A DNA stretch of 64,000 nucleotides from QAMX01 sp964515055 (lineage in GTDB: Bacteria > Bacillota > Clostridia > Oscillospirales > QAMX01): contig CAZEUG010000002.1 in assembly GCA_964515055.1 (NCBI GenBank), positions 109,543 through 173,542 of the forward strand, in the 5' to 3' direction. This document shows positions 1 to 9,042 of the stretch, in pieces. Under the pieces are notes generated by a model. The model was not told the DNA's origin, did no database searches, and saw only the letters and a list, made by a program, of their open reading frames with translations. The position numbers and the translations under genes were made by a program. Position 1 is the first letter of the stretch. Each line of letters starts with the position of its first letter.

Positions 1-21
1 GCTCTCCAAGCTGATAGACCT

Positions 22-438
22 TCACCGGCTATACGGCTCCACGCTGTTGTCAAATGTCACGAAAATCCCTTCCCGCTCTGTCATGTCCGCCGCTTCCTTC
101 TCCCCGTTTTCGAAAAAGGGCAGCAGCCGTTCGAGCTTGAATTTGGAGGCGTTGAAGCTGTCCTTTTCATCCAGCGCCGCCTCGGCCGCCGCGAAATACC
201 GCGTCCAGAATGCTTCCAGCCGCTCCGCCGCGGCTGACGTCCGGTTATCATCGGCGGCCTGTCCGCGCCGTTGTGCCGCTGTCCAGGCCTTCAGTGTTTC
301 GAGCGGCAGTTCCGTTGCCAGGCAGAAGCCGCCGATCGTGACCGGCTTGTTGGCGGCCTCGCATTCCTGCAGATAGGCGTCTGCCCGGCGGCAGAAGGCT
401 GCGCCGCCGATTCGCCCCTGTCGTTTTCCGCGTTTCAA
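22..438 (-). CDS. Phage terminase small subunit-like protein (tentative)
   Basis: 138-residue protein with a TTG start, preceded by a GGAGGAGGG ribosome binding site 10 bases upstream. The N-terminal half (about residues 18-50, reading AYLQECEAANKPVTIGGFCL) resembles the helix-turn-helix part of gp3-type DNA-packaging proteins, which start with a 'Y...C...KPVTI.G...' pattern. The rest is helical and charged. It is the most downstream of three minus-strand genes, and the next two (469-1215 and 1243-3159) look like virion structural genes, so a phage origin is likely from context. I cannot confirm the terminase assignment without a profile search; a generic phage hypothetical is the alternative. 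Confidence 0.45.
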   Translation of the reverse strand: MKRGKRQGRIGGAAFCRRADAYLQECEAANKPVTIGGFCLATELPLETLKAWTAAQRRGQAADDNRTSAAAERLEAFWTRYFAAAEAALDEKDSFNASKFKLERLLPFFENGEKEAADMTEREGIFVTFDNSVEPYSR

Positions 439-468
439 CGTCTGTCGTCCCTCCTCCCGTATGGTTCA

Positions 469-1215
469 TCATTCGAAAGACGTCGTTCGGATTTCCAGCA
501 GATACACCGTGACCGCAGCGTCCGGAAGACTTGCCGCCGTAAAAACCGCTTCGCCGTCCTCCTTGACATCCTGCATACAGATGCCGCACGCGCCGAACGC
601 GGAAAATGCGGCCGGTGCCGGGCTGACCAGGTAGCTTCTACCCACCGCCTGTAGCCCCTCGACCGACAACGTCTGCTGCCAGGTGCCGTCTGTCTGCCGG
701 CTCCACCCGGCCACCGGCAGTGTCAGCTCAGCCTGGCGCATGGTCGCCATGCGCTCCGCATAGGCAAAAACGTCCTCCGCACGGCTCTGCGTGTCATAGA
801 CCGCCTTCGTCATGTCGGCAGCACCCGTGGCAAACACCGCATCCGCCACCACGCTGCGGACAAAGGCCGCCGTGGCGATCTGTGCATTGTTGGCCGTTGA
901 ATCCGGTGTCGGTGCCGTCGGGATACCGGTCAGCGCCGCATCCTTCGCCGACGCCTTTCCGGCGTGCAGCTCCTCCAGCAGTGCGCCGACGGTGCTGCCG
1001 GTCATGCCGCTGACGGTTTTTCCGATTTCATCGCCGCCTGTCGCCGCCGTCAGCGCTTCGATCAGGGCGTTCAGCTTCGGCGCAATCACCCGCTTGACCA
1101 GTCGGTCAAACGACGCCTGCAGCTCCGCAGCACTCATCTGCGGCTTGACCGGCAGACTGGCAATGTCGTTTCCGGGATAATCGGTTTCCCGGACGCAATA
1201 CGTTTGAATGGTCAT
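469..1215 (-). CDS. Phage tail-fibre-like / structural protein
   Basis: 248 residues. The ATG follows a strong AGGAGGGG site at a good distance. Residues about 100-125 hold a 'TGIPTAPTPDSTANNAQIATAAFV' type segment (quoted in part: ANNAQIATAAFV), which recurs in phage tail-fibre and tail-collar proteins ('P.A...T.TTQIATTAFV'). The N-terminal part contains a helical stretch and the C-terminal part is beta-rich. It lies 27 bp downstream of a large virion-type gene on the same strand and is probably co-transcribed with it. Family membership is inferred from this short motif and from context; no enzymatic domain is visible. Confidence 0.55.
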   Translation of the reverse strand: MTIQTYCVRETDYPGNDIASLPVKPQMSAAELQASFDRLVKRVIAPKLNALIEALTAATGGDEIGKTVSGMTGSTVGALLEELHAGKASAKDAALTGIPTAPTPDSTANNAQIATAAFVRSVVADAVFATGAADMTKAVYDTQSRAEDVFAYAERMATMRQAELTLPVAGWSRQTDGTWQQTLSVEGLQAVGRSYLVSPAPAAFSAFGACGICMQDVKEDGEAVFTAASLPDAAVTVYLLEIRTTSFE

Positions 1216-1242
1216 GAATTCCCCTCCTGTTTGTTTGACCGA

Positions 1243-3159
1243 TCAGGTTCGTGCAGGGCGCAGCCGGACAAAGCGCTTCACAATCCCATAGACGCCGAAC
1301 CCCTCGTTCGCTTCCTGATTTTCCACGATGATCTGGCACGTCCGGTACCGTTTGACCTTCCGGTTGATCGGAATGACCTGCGGGCTGTCGCTGGTTTCGA
1401 ACGTGAAGCTGGCGAAATCGAGATCGGCAAAGTCAAAGATGTTCATCCGCTCGCTCTTGATCGGTATGCCGAAGTCGTGATCGGTTCGAATGGTGACCGT
1501 TGCGCCGGAGCGCGTATACGGCTTCATCAGAATCGCGGTGCCGCGCAGCGGGATGCTTTTCAGCATGGCGAAATCGCCGTCGTCGTCCGCCTTGGTTGTC
1601 CAGCGCGCCGGAATGGCTGCGCCGTCATCGGAGAAGCGGTGCATCCCCGTCTCATCGGTTTTGAACCGGCAAATCCGGCCGTCTGCCGTGCCGAACCAGA
1701 GCCTCCCGCCGCATTCCAGCCAGCATTGCGCCGGGATATTCGTCCAGTAATAGCATTCATAGACGTAGTCGCCGCCGGACTGCGGGCGATAGGATTTATT
1801 CTGTCGGCCGTCCAGCACATAGCAGACGTTGTTGAGCGCCAGCAGATAGCAGCCGTTCCATTCGACGGCGACCGCCTCCTGTGGCTCCGCCTCCCTGGTC
1901 AAGCGTGCATCGACCAGCGCACTGCGGTTTTGCAGCGCATAGTGCGTATCAATCTCCTGCGATGCAATGCCAAATATCCCGTTTTCGGAGAGAAACAGGC
2001 TTTCATCGCCCAGATTCGTGACGCTCCACGGGCTGCACACACCGGCACCCGCGACGCCCTGCGTCACGGAGAAGACCGCTTTTCCCTCGCCGTCCGTTCC
2101 CGCCGAGCGCAGAAAAACCGTTGCATCGGCGTGATCGGACGCCTTGAGAATCGCCTGATAGGCGTGAATGCGGCGATAGCCCATGATCGGGTTTGTGTCG
2201 CTCCCGATGCGCGCAAATGAGGTATCCGGGATGTAGGCCGGATCCGGCTGATAGTCCGGTGCATGAATTTCGCAGTGCCAGTCCACGTTCGGTTGCTCCG
2301 GATTGCCTGCGAAGAAAATGCGCTCGCCCATGTCGCCGCCGAAGCCATAGCCCGCGGCGAACCGGCATTTCGGAATCGTCTCCGCATACCCCGCTGTTGT
2401 CGCTGAAAACGCAATTACCACATTGTCCTCACCCGTCACGGCGGGCAATGCCGGTGCGGTCTGGAACCGAACCGTCCCGCTCTCCGTCTGAACGGTATAC
2501 GCGCTGGCGGACAGGAGCGTGCCGTTGACGGTGACGCTCTGCACGCTGTCCACCGGCGCACGGTCGAGCTGATAGACCACCGAGGTTCCATCGGACAGGA
2601 ATGCGTTTCGCCGCCGGGGCGTCAGCAGGTTGACCGCTTCAAACGCCTGGCCGCCCCCGCCGGGCGGTGCGCCGATGGTAGTCAGCGGCGCATAGGCGAT
2701 GTCTGAGACGGGTTGGACGGTCGTGCCGTCATAGACCAGATACTCGCTGCCGGTCAGAATCCAGAGCTTTCCGGCACAGGCCACAGACGTGCTGCGCCGA
2801 TCGGCACAGGTGACGAACAGCTCCGTCAGCGCTTCATCCGCGGTGTCCCAGCCTGTCCACCGGTACAGCCGTGTGCCAATGTGTACCAGCCGGACTTCGC
2901 CATCGGCCAGCACGGCGCGGTGAATCCCGTGAACCGTTCCGGGATGATCGCCCGGCGCCTGCACAACGGTCTTCCAGCCGGGGCGCTTTTCCGGATAGCC
3001 GCCCGTGTCTGAAATCAGGTTGGGCGCATCCGGGCTGCGTGTCGTATCGATCATGGCCGGATCCGTGGACAGATCGACGCCGCGGAACCGCAGATAGGAG
3101 GTGGTATAGGATGTGGGAACGCCCCCTTGGGGGATGCCCAGAAATTGACCTGTCTGCAT
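1243..3159 (-). CDS. Phage virion structural protein, 638 aa
   Basis: Large minus-strand gene. I place the start at the internal ATG (MQTGQFLGIP), because GGAAAGGAAG lies just upstream, whereas the upstream in-frame ATG at 3210 has no site. The N-terminal segment (FRGVDLSTDPAMIDTTRSPD, then an NLISDTGG.PEKRPGW pattern) is typical of long beta-propeller-like structural proteins that phages encode beside their tail genes. These begin 'GVN...d...l......a...N........l..RpG'. There is no signal peptide. It heads the minus-strand cluster 3159-22. The sequence before it (3160-3420) carries no integrase or attachment site, so this is the edge of a prophage or a remnant that continues beyond the window start. 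Confidence 0.6.
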   Translation of the reverse strand: MQTGQFLGIPQGGVPTSYTTSYLRFRGVDLSTDPAMIDTTRSPDAPNLISDTGGYPEKRPGWKTVVQAPGDHPGTVHGIHRAVLADGEVRLVHIGTRLYRWTGWDTADEALTELFVTCADRRSTSVACAGKLWILTGSEYLVYDGTTVQPVSDIAYAPLTTIGAPPGGGGQAFEAVNLLTPRRRNAFLSDGTSVVYQLDRAPVDSVQSVTVNGTLLSASAYTVQTESGTVRFQTAPALPAVTGEDNVVIAFSATTAGYAETIPKCRFAAGYGFGGDMGERIFFAGNPEQPNVDWHCEIHAPDYQPDPAYIPDTSFARIGSDTNPIMGYRRIHAYQAILKASDHADATVFLRSAGTDGEGKAVFSVTQGVAGAGVCSPWSVTNLGDESLFLSENGIFGIASQEIDTHYALQNRSALVDARLTREAEPQEAVAVEWNGCYLLALNNVCYVLDGRQNKSYRPQSGGDYVYECYYWTNIPAQCWLECGGRLWFGTADGRICRFKTDETGMHRFSDDGAAIPARWTTKADDDGDFAMLKSIPLRGTAILMKPYTRSGATVTIRTDHDFGIPIKSERMNIFDFADLDFASFTFETSDSPQVIPINRKVKRYRTCQIIVENQEANEGFGVYGIVKRFVRLRPART

Positions 3160-3435
3160 ACTGTCTTCCTTTCCGCATCTCCACCGGCCGCTTCCGGTGT
3201 ATTCTTGCATTTCTGCAAGTTGCCGGGGTGGGATGCTGCGGATTTAGTATAGCACGGCGGGGGCGCATTTGTCTTACCGTCTTTTTTGCGCGATTTTCTC
3301 AGAAAATTCTCACCGGTTCGCTTCGAAAAATAGCGGTTGCATCTGGATTTTTTCATCAGTTTATGGTATCCTTATGGGTACTGATCTGTTCGATATCCGG
3401 CCGCAACTGATGGCGGCCGTTGTGAGGTGTTTTCA

Positions 3436-5154
3436 TTGCGCAAGCTACTCGGTTATCTGAGAAATTACAAGAAGGAATGTCTGATCGGCCCGTTTTTCAA
3501 GTTTCTGGAAGCGTGCTTTGAGCTGATTGTTCCGCTGGTCATGGCCCGCATCATCGACGTTGGCATCGCCCAGGGCGACCGGGGATACATTTTCCGCATG
3601 GCGGGGCTCATGATCGGGCTCGGTCTGCTCGGCTTTGTCTGCGCTGTCTGTGCGCAGTATTTTGCCGCGAAGGCCTCCGTCGGCATGGGGACGCTGCTGC
3701 GTCAGGCCGTGTTTGACCGGATTCTCCACCTGTCCCACACCGAAATTGACCGCATCGGTGCGCCGACGCTGATCACCCGTGTGACCGCCGACATCAACCA
3801 GGTGCAGGCCGGTGTCAACCTCGGGCTGCGGCTGCTGCTGCGTTCGCCGTTCATCGTGATCGGCGCCATCGTCATGTCGTTTCTGGTGGATGCCCGGATG
3901 GCTGTGATTTTTGCCGTGACCGCTCCGCTGATCGGCTTCGTCATTTTCATCATCATGCGGCGCTCCATCCCCTATTACCGGGACATTCAGGGCGGGGTCG
4001 ATCAGGTTTCCCGCCTCACCCGTGAAAATCTGTCCGGCGTGCGCGTGATTCGCGCATTTTCCCGGCAGGAGGACGAAAAGCGCCGCTTCCGCGCAGAGAG
4101 CGACCGGCTGCTGAATATGCAGAACCGCGCCGGGCGCATCTCCGCATTGCTCACGCCGATCAACTTCGTCATCATCAATCTGGCTGTCATCGCCATCCTC
4201 TACGGCGGCGCGTTCCGCGTCAATACCGGGAAGCTGACGCAGGGCGAAGTCACGGCGCTCGTCAACTATATGTCGCAGGTGCTCATCGCGCTGGTGGCGC
4301 TGGCCAACCTGATTCTCACGCTGTCCCGTGCATTCGCCTCGGCCGGGCGCGTGGCCGCCGTGCTGGAGCTGCCGGTCGTTGAAGCGCCCGCCGAAGGCCC
4401 CCAGCCGAATCGTTCGGCCGATGCGGTCATGTTCGACCACGTTTCCTTTGGATATGACGGCACAGCGGCGTCCTCGCTCTCCGATCTGTCCTTCTCGGTG
4501 CAACCCGGCCAGACCATCGGTGTGATCGGCGGTACCGGTTCGGGCAAAACCACACTCATTCAGCTGCTGCTCCGCTTTTATCAGCCGACCAGCGGACAGA
4601 TCACGCTGTTCGGCCACGATCTCCGCACCTATGATGAGCCCACGCTTCGGGCGATGTTCGGCGTTGTGCCGCAGAAGTCCGTCCTGTTCCGCGGCACCGT
4701 CCGCGAAAACATCCGTTGGGGCAAGCCGGACGCCACGGATGCGGAAATCGAAGCCGCGCTCGAAACGGCGCAGGCCGCCGACTTTGTCCACCGTCTGGAC
4801 GGCGGTCTGGATGCCGTCATTGAGCAGGAGGGGCGGAACCTCTCCGGCGGGCAGCGGCAGCGCCTCTGCATTGCGCGGGCGCTCGTCGGACAGCCGCCGG
4901 TACTCATTCTGGATGACAGTGCATCGGCGCTGGACTATGCAACCGATGCCCGGCTCCGCAAAGCCATCCGTTCGGCCACCGCAAGCGCCACCGTCTTTCT
5001 CATCTCTCAGCGCGCCGCAACCATCATGAACGCCGACCAGATTCTTGTTTTGGACGACGGCTGCATCGTCGGCTCCGGCACACACGATGCGCTGATGGAC
5101 ACCTGCCCGATCTACCGTGAAATCTGCCAGTCCCAGCTTTCCGGCAACCGCTGA
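3436..5154 (+). CDS. ABC exporter half-transporter, degenerate NBD subunit
   Basis: 572 residues from a TTG start (LRKLLGYLRNYKKE). GTGAGGTG lies 8 bases upstream, and this start matches the usual N-terminus of the family better than the GTG at 3427. Six-helix transmembrane domain (about residues 15-310), then an ATP-binding domain: Walker A GGTGSGKTT (about 363), signature LSGGQRQR (about 468), Walker B LILDDS (about 490) and switch loop ISQR (about 523). The catalytic glutamate after Walker B is Asp and the switch histidine is Gln. This is the pattern of the degenerate ATP site in heterodimeric exporters such as TM287/288. The partner gene starts 16 bp downstream. It probably exports lipids, drugs or peptides; the substrate is unknown. 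Confidence 0.9.
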   Translation: MRKLLGYLRNYKKECLIGPFFKFLEACFELIVPLVMARIIDVGIAQGDRGYIFRMAGLMIGLGLLGFVCAVCAQYFAAKASVGMGTLLRQAVFDRILHLSHTEIDRIGAPTLITRVTADINQVQAGVNLGLRLLLRSPFIVIGAIVMSFLVDARMAVIFAVTAPLIGFVIFIIMRRSIPYYRDIQGGVDQVSRLTRENLSGVRVIRAFSRQEDEKRRFRAESDRLLNMQNRAGRISALLTPINFVIINLAVIAILYGGAFRVNTGKLTQGEVTALVNYMSQVLIALVALANLILTLSRAFASAGRVAAVLELPVVEAPAEGPQPNRSADAVMFDHVSFGYDGTAASSLSDLSFSVQPGQTIGVIGGTGSGKTTLIQLLLRFYQPTSGQITLFGHDLRTYDEPTLRAMFGVVPQKSVLFRGTVRENIRWGKPDATDAEIEAALETAQAADFVHRLDGGLDAVIEQEGRNLSGGQRQRLCIARALVGQPPVLILDDSASALDYATDARLRKAIRSATASATVFLISQRAATIMNADQILVLDDGCIVGSGTHDALMDTCPIYREICQSQLSGNR

Positions 5155-5170
5155 ATCCTGGAGGTCAATT

Positions 5171-6913
5171 ATGAAACAATCCACCCGTTCCGGGGAGCTT
5201 CGTCGGATCCTCTCATTTGTCCGCCCGCACCGCGCCAGCCTCCTGCTGGGTCTGCTGCTGGCGCTTGTCTACATTGCGCTGTCTCTGTATGCACCGGTTC
5301 TGACCGGTCGGGGCGTCGATCTGATGCTTGGGCCGGGGCGTGTTGACTTTGACGCGCTCATGCCCATCCTGATTCGGCTCGCAGCTGTCATCGTCACGGC
5401 GGCGCTGGCGCAGTGGCTCATGAACCTCTGCATCAACCGTGTCGCCTTCCGCACCGTTCGCGACATCCGCATCCGTGCGCTGGAGTCACTGATCTCCGTT
5501 CCGCTCCGTCTGATCGATTCGCACAGCCAGGGCGATCTTCTGAGCCGCGTCGTCACCGATGTGGAGCAGATTTCCGATGGGCTGATTCTCGGCTTTACGC
5601 AGCTGTTCACCGGCGTCGTCACCATCCTCGGCACGCTCGGCTTCATGCTGTCGATCAGCCCGCTGATCGCGCTGATCGTCGTGATCGTCACGCCGCTCTC
5701 CCTTTTTGTCGCCCGATTCGTTGCCAGCCGCACGCACGATATGTTTGCCCGGCAGTCCGAAACACGCGGTGAGCTGACGGCGCTGGTCGATGAAATGGTT
5801 GGCAACCAGAAGGTTGTCCGGACATTTGCCTATGAGGATCGCGCACAGACCCGGTTTGACGAAATCAACGGCCGACTCCGCACGGCCAGCATCCGCGCCA
5901 TTTTCTTTTCGTCCCTGACCAACCCCTCCACCCGCTTCGTCAACAGCGTTGTCTATGCGTTTGTCGGCGTTTTCGGTGCGCTTTCGGCCATCGCCGGGAC
6001 GATTTCCGTCGGGCAGCTCTCCTGCTTCCTGACCTATGCCAACCAGTACACCAAGCCCTTCAACGAAATTTCCGGCGTCATCACGGAGCTGCAGAACGCC
6101 ATAGCCTGTGCGCGCCGCACCTTCGCCATTCTGGATGCGGAGCCGGAGACGCCCGACACCGGTCTGCCAGCTCTGACCGTTTCAGATGGAACCGTCTGCT
6201 TTGACCATGTCTTCTTCTCCTATGACCCCGAAAAGAAGCGCCTGATTGAGGATCTGAACCTCGATGTCCCCGCCGGTGCCAAAATCGCGATTGTCGGGCC
6301 GACCGGCTGCGGCAAAACGACGCTGATGAACCTGCTGATGCGTTTCTACGACGTCAACAGCGGTGAAATCCGGCTCAGCGGCCATCCGATCGACTCCATC
6401 ACCCGTGCCAGCCTGCGCGCACAGTACGGTATGGTGCTGCAGGAGACCTGGCTGAAGGCCGGAACCGTCCGCGAGAACATCGCCTATGGCAAGCCGGACG
6501 CCACGGAGGAGGAGATCGTCGCCGCCGCCAAAGCGGCCTATGCAGACGGCTTCATCCGCCGTCTGCCGCAGGGCTATGACACGGTGCTTGCCGAGGACGG
6601 CGGCAGTCTGTCCGCCGGGCAGAAGCAGCTGCTCTGCATCGCCCGCGTGATGCTCTGTCTGCCACCGATTCTGATTCTGGACGAGGCGACCAGCTCCATC
6701 GACACCCGTACTGAGATGCACATCCAGCACGCGTTTGACCGAATGACCGCCGGGCGCACGAGCTTTGTCGTGGCGCACCGCCTCTCCACCATCCGCGAAG
6801 CCGATCGGATTCTCGCCATGAAGGACGGTCAAATCGTCGAGCAGGGACGGCATGAAGAGCTTCTGGCCAAGGGCGGCTTCTATGCCGACCTCTATAACAG
6901 CCAGTTTGCATAA
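5171..6913 (+). CDS. ABC exporter half-transporter, catalytic NBD subunit
   Basis: 580 residues. The ATG is preceded by TGGAGGTCAATT, and upstream in-frame codons overlap the previous gene. Transmembrane domain (about residues 15-310), then Walker A GPTGCGKTT (about 375), signature LSAGQKQL (about 479), Walker B LILDEATSSID (about 502) and switch histidine VAHRLSTI (about 535). This subunit keeps Glu and His but has LSAGQ in place of LSGGQ. That fits a partner whose Walker site is degenerate: the weak site is built from this signature and the other subunit's Walker motifs. It forms an operon with 3436-5154 and ends at a bidirectional terminator. Confidence 0.9.
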   Translation: MKQSTRSGELRRILSFVRPHRASLLLGLLLALVYIALSLYAPVLTGRGVDLMLGPGRVDFDALMPILIRLAAVIVTAALAQWLMNLCINRVAFRTVRDIRIRALESLISVPLRLIDSHSQGDLLSRVVTDVEQISDGLILGFTQLFTGVVTILGTLGFMLSISPLIALIVVIVTPLSLFVARFVASRTHDMFARQSETRGELTALVDEMVGNQKVVRTFAYEDRAQTRFDEINGRLRTASIRAIFFSSLTNPSTRFVNSVVYAFVGVFGALSAIAGTISVGQLSCFLTYANQYTKPFNEISGVITELQNAIACARRTFAILDAEPETPDTGLPALTVSDGTVCFDHVFFSYDPEKKRLIEDLNLDVPAGAKIAIVGPTGCGKTTLMNLLMRFYDVNSGEIRLSGHPIDSITRASLRAQYGMVLQETWLKAGTVRENIAYGKPDATEEEIVAAAKAAYADGFIRRLPQGYDTVLAEDGGSLSAGQKQLLCIARVMLCLPPILILDEATSSIDTRTEMHIQHAFDRMTAGRTSFVVAHRLSTIREADRILAMKDGQIVEQGRHEELLAKGGFYADLYNSQFA

Positions 6914-6925
6914 ATTCACGAAATG

Positions 6926-6962
6926 AAAAAAGGGAGCGACAAGATGATGTCGCTCCCTTTTG
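6926..6962. terminator. Bidirectional terminator between ABC exporter and MATE genes
   Basis: An inverted repeat (GGGAGCGAC ... GTCGCTCCC) is flanked by A-rich sequence on the left and TTTT on the right. It can therefore terminate both the plus-strand ABC operon and the minus-strand MATE operon. The 65 bp between it and the MATE stop hold two direct copies of TGTGCATATGAAT. Confidence 0.85.
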
Positions 6963-7027
6963 ATTGTGCATATGAATTGGTTGACTGTGCATATGAATCG
7001 GCTGAAGCCCGCTTCCCCGCCGGGCAT

Positions 7028-8446
7028 CTACGCTCTGCTTTCCGCCGGTTCGGCTGGCTCGGCACACGGCTCTGCCGGTGTCGATTTCAGCTTCGGCCAG
7101 ATCGTCAGCATGAAGGTTGTGAAGCAGGCCGTAGAACCGATGAAGTCTGAAATGGGTTCCGCCAGAAATACGCCGTTGGTGCCCAGGCCGAGCCGCGGCA
7201 GCAGCAGCACAAGCGGTACAACGATGATGCCCTTCCGCAGCAGAGAGAAAAACACCGCCTGTTTCGACTTGTTCAGCGCGACAAAGCCGGACTGTCCGGC
7301 CATTTGCAGGCTCAGCACCCAGTATGCGGAGAAATAAATCCGCACCGCCGGGATCCCCACCCGCAGCAGCTCCGCCTCGTCATTGAAAATCCGGATGGCC
7401 AGCGCGGGCAGCAGCTCAATCAGCCCCCATGCGCAGACGCTGTACACAATGCAGCCGATGGCCATCACGCGGAAGCCGTGCCGGACGCGTTCCATCTGTC
7501 CGGCGCCGTAATTGAAGCTGATGAACGGCTCCGACCCGCTGGACAGGCCGCTGATCGGCATCATCAGCACCTCCCGCACGGAATTGACGACGGTCATCAC
7601 GCCGACGTACAAGTCCCCGCCAAAGAGCTGCAGCGTCGCATTGCAGCTGATCTGCACGGCTGAATTCGTCAGCTTCATGCAGAAGCCCGTCAGCCCCAGC
7701 ATCAGAATGCGCCGGACAATGTCCCATTGCAGCCGCATATTCCGCAGGCGCAGGCGCAGAATCGTCCGACGCCCCGTCAGGAACAGCATCACCCAGACCG
7801 CCGACGCCCCCTGAGAGATCACCGTGGCCACGGCTGCGCCGCGCACGCCCCAGTCGAACACGAAAATGAAAAGTGCATCGAGTCCAATGTTCATGACTGC
7901 ACCAATCAGCACGCTGAGCATCCCGGTGGTCGCGAAGCCCTGTGCGTTGATGAAGGCGTTCATCCCCAGCCCCAGCATCACAAAGATACTGCCGAGCAGG
8001 TAGATGGTGACGTATTCATTCGCATACGGGTACGTCACGTCGCTTGCGCCGAACAGGTAGAGCACGGGGCGCTTGAACAGCAGCCCCGCCACAGTTACCA
8101 GAATCCCGGAAAGAATCAGCAGCGTCAGCGAATTCCCCATGATGCGTTCGGCGCGGTCATGGTCGCCCGCACCGCGGGAAATGGAGAAGAGCGGCGCGCC
8201 GCCCTGTCCGCACAGCGCCGTGAAGGCCGAAACAATCATCAGAATCGGGAAGGTCACGCCGACACCCGTCAGCGCGTCGCGCCCGATTCCCTCCATCCGG
8301 CCGATGAAAATGCGGTCGACGATATTGTACAGCGCATTGATCACCTGTGCGCCGATCATCGGCAGCGCCAGTCGAAAGATGGTTCTGACGACGCTGCCGG
8401 TGGAAAAGTCATTGCGAGCCATTTTGGCCGCATCGTCCTCGATCAT
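7028..8446 (-). CDS. MATE family efflux transporter
   Basis: 472 residues with about 12 hydrophobic segments. The N-terminal signature reads FRLALPMIGAQVINALYNIV followed by DRIFIG, typical of MATE Na+- or H+-driven multidrug and toxin antiporters (MepA/NorM type). The ATG overlaps the stop of the upstream cupin gene in an ATGA (8443-8446), so translation is probably coupled. There is little independent ribosome binding site. Length matches the family (about 450-480). Substrate unknown: cationic drugs or metabolites are usual. The linked cupin suggests co-regulation but not a specific substrate. Confidence 0.93.
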   Translation of the reverse strand: MIEDDAAKMARNDFSTGSVVRTIFRLALPMIGAQVINALYNIVDRIFIGRMEGIGRDALTGVGVTFPILMIVSAFTALCGQGGAPLFSISRGAGDHDRAERIMGNSLTLLILSGILVTVAGLLFKRPVLYLFGASDVTYPYANEYVTIYLLGSIFVMLGLGMNAFINAQGFATTGMLSVLIGAVMNIGLDALFIFVFDWGVRGAAVATVISQGASAVWVMLFLTGRRTILRLRLRNMRLQWDIVRRILMLGLTGFCMKLTNSAVQISCNATLQLFGGDLYVGVMTVVNSVREVLMMPISGLSSGSEPFISFNYGAGQMERVRHGFRVMAIGCIVYSVCAWGLIELLPALAIRIFNDEAELLRVGIPAVRIYFSAYWVLSLQMAGQSGFVALNKSKQAVFFSLLRKGIIVVPLVLLLPRLGLGTNGVFLAEPISDFIGSTACFTTFMLTIWPKLKSTPAEPCAEPAEPAESRA

Positions 8447-8811
8447 TTTGCGCCGCCCGTCGACTCATCAAACAGAATCAGCGCGACCAGCTCCAGCGGT
8501 TCCTCACCGACGCAGGCAATCCCGTGGCCGTTCCCGCTCCCGGTCACCAGCACGTCTCCCGCCTCTACCGGAACGTCTGTCCCGTTGTCGTTGAAGCGGC
8601 CGGTGCCGCTGAGTACCGCGAAGATCTCCGATTCGCCGTGATGCTCATGATATCCAATCGAGCAGCCCGGCTTCACCGTGATGCGCGAAAAGAGCCGACC
8701 CTTGCCGTGCATCTCGTCCGCATTCAGAAAGTGCTGCAAAATGATCGTCCCGTCTCCGCCGCGCATCTGCACATTTTCCTGCACCCGCAGAGATTCCCCT
8801 TTTTTAACCAT
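8443..8811 (-). CDS. Small cupin-domain protein
   Basis: 122 residues from the ATG at 8811 (MVKKGESLRV), preceded by AAGAGG about 8-9 bases upstream. Upstream in-frame ATGs lie in the promoter region. It is one cupin_2 beta-barrel: metal-binding motif 1 reads G.SIGYHEHHGESEIFAVLSG (about residues 48-67) and motif 2 is GDVLVTGSGNGHGI (about 80-93), with His, His, Glu and His as likely metal ligands. Single-domain cupins of this size bind a metal and often a small sugar or aromatic ligand; catalysis cannot be predicted. It is the first gene of an operon with the MATE transporter. Confidence 0.85.
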   Translation of the reverse strand: MVKKGESLRVQENVQMRGGDGTIILQHFLNADEMHGKGRLFSRITVKPGCSIGYHEHHGESEIFAVLSGTGRFNDNGTDVPVEAGDVLVTGSGNGHGIACVGEEPLELVALILFDESTGGAK

Positions 8812-8872
8812 ATCGAAAGCCTCTTTTCTGTCAAAAATCATCCGTCGGGCGATGCTGCACCGCCCTGTGTAT

Positions 8873-8901
8873 AGGATACCATATTCGCGCCGGAAGTGCA
8901 A
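8873..8901 (-). promoter_or_regulatory. Sigma-A promoter for cupin-MATE operon
   Basis: On the minus strand TTGCAC and TATCCT are separated by 17 bp. TGG precedes the -10, giving an extended -10. It sits about 60 bp upstream of the cupin start. Confidence 0.6.
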
Positions 8902-9007
8902 GCGTTTCTTCGCGGCGGAAACAGATTCTTTCCGCGCCGCTGTCCGGTGTTCTGTTTCCATTTTGTTACACCCCCCATAAAAAGTCGTGAAAATTGGGTG
9001 AAGTCAC

Positions 9008-9036
9008 TTGACATTGATCTCGTTTTCTGCTATGAT
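9008..9036 (+). promoter_or_regulatory. Sigma-A promoter for secreted peptide/lipoprotein operon
   Basis: TTGACA (9008-9013) and TATGAT (9031-9036) with a 17-bp spacer, a near-consensus promoter. Transcription would start near 9043. The 5' leader is then about 200 nucleotides before the first sizeable gene at 9241. Confidence 0.85.
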
Positions 9037-9042
9037 AACAGT

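Noticed and set aside
964..2220. 418-codon plus-strand frame opposite the phage structural genes
   Set aside because: No ribosome binding site or recognisable fold; the minus-strand genes have good sites and phage-like motifs.
3445..5184. 579-codon open frame on the minus strand opposite the first ABC exporter gene
   Set aside because: It mirrors the plus-strand gene, has no ribosome binding site, and gives a compositionally odd protein rich in His, Gln, Asp and Arg. High GC makes such antisense frames common.
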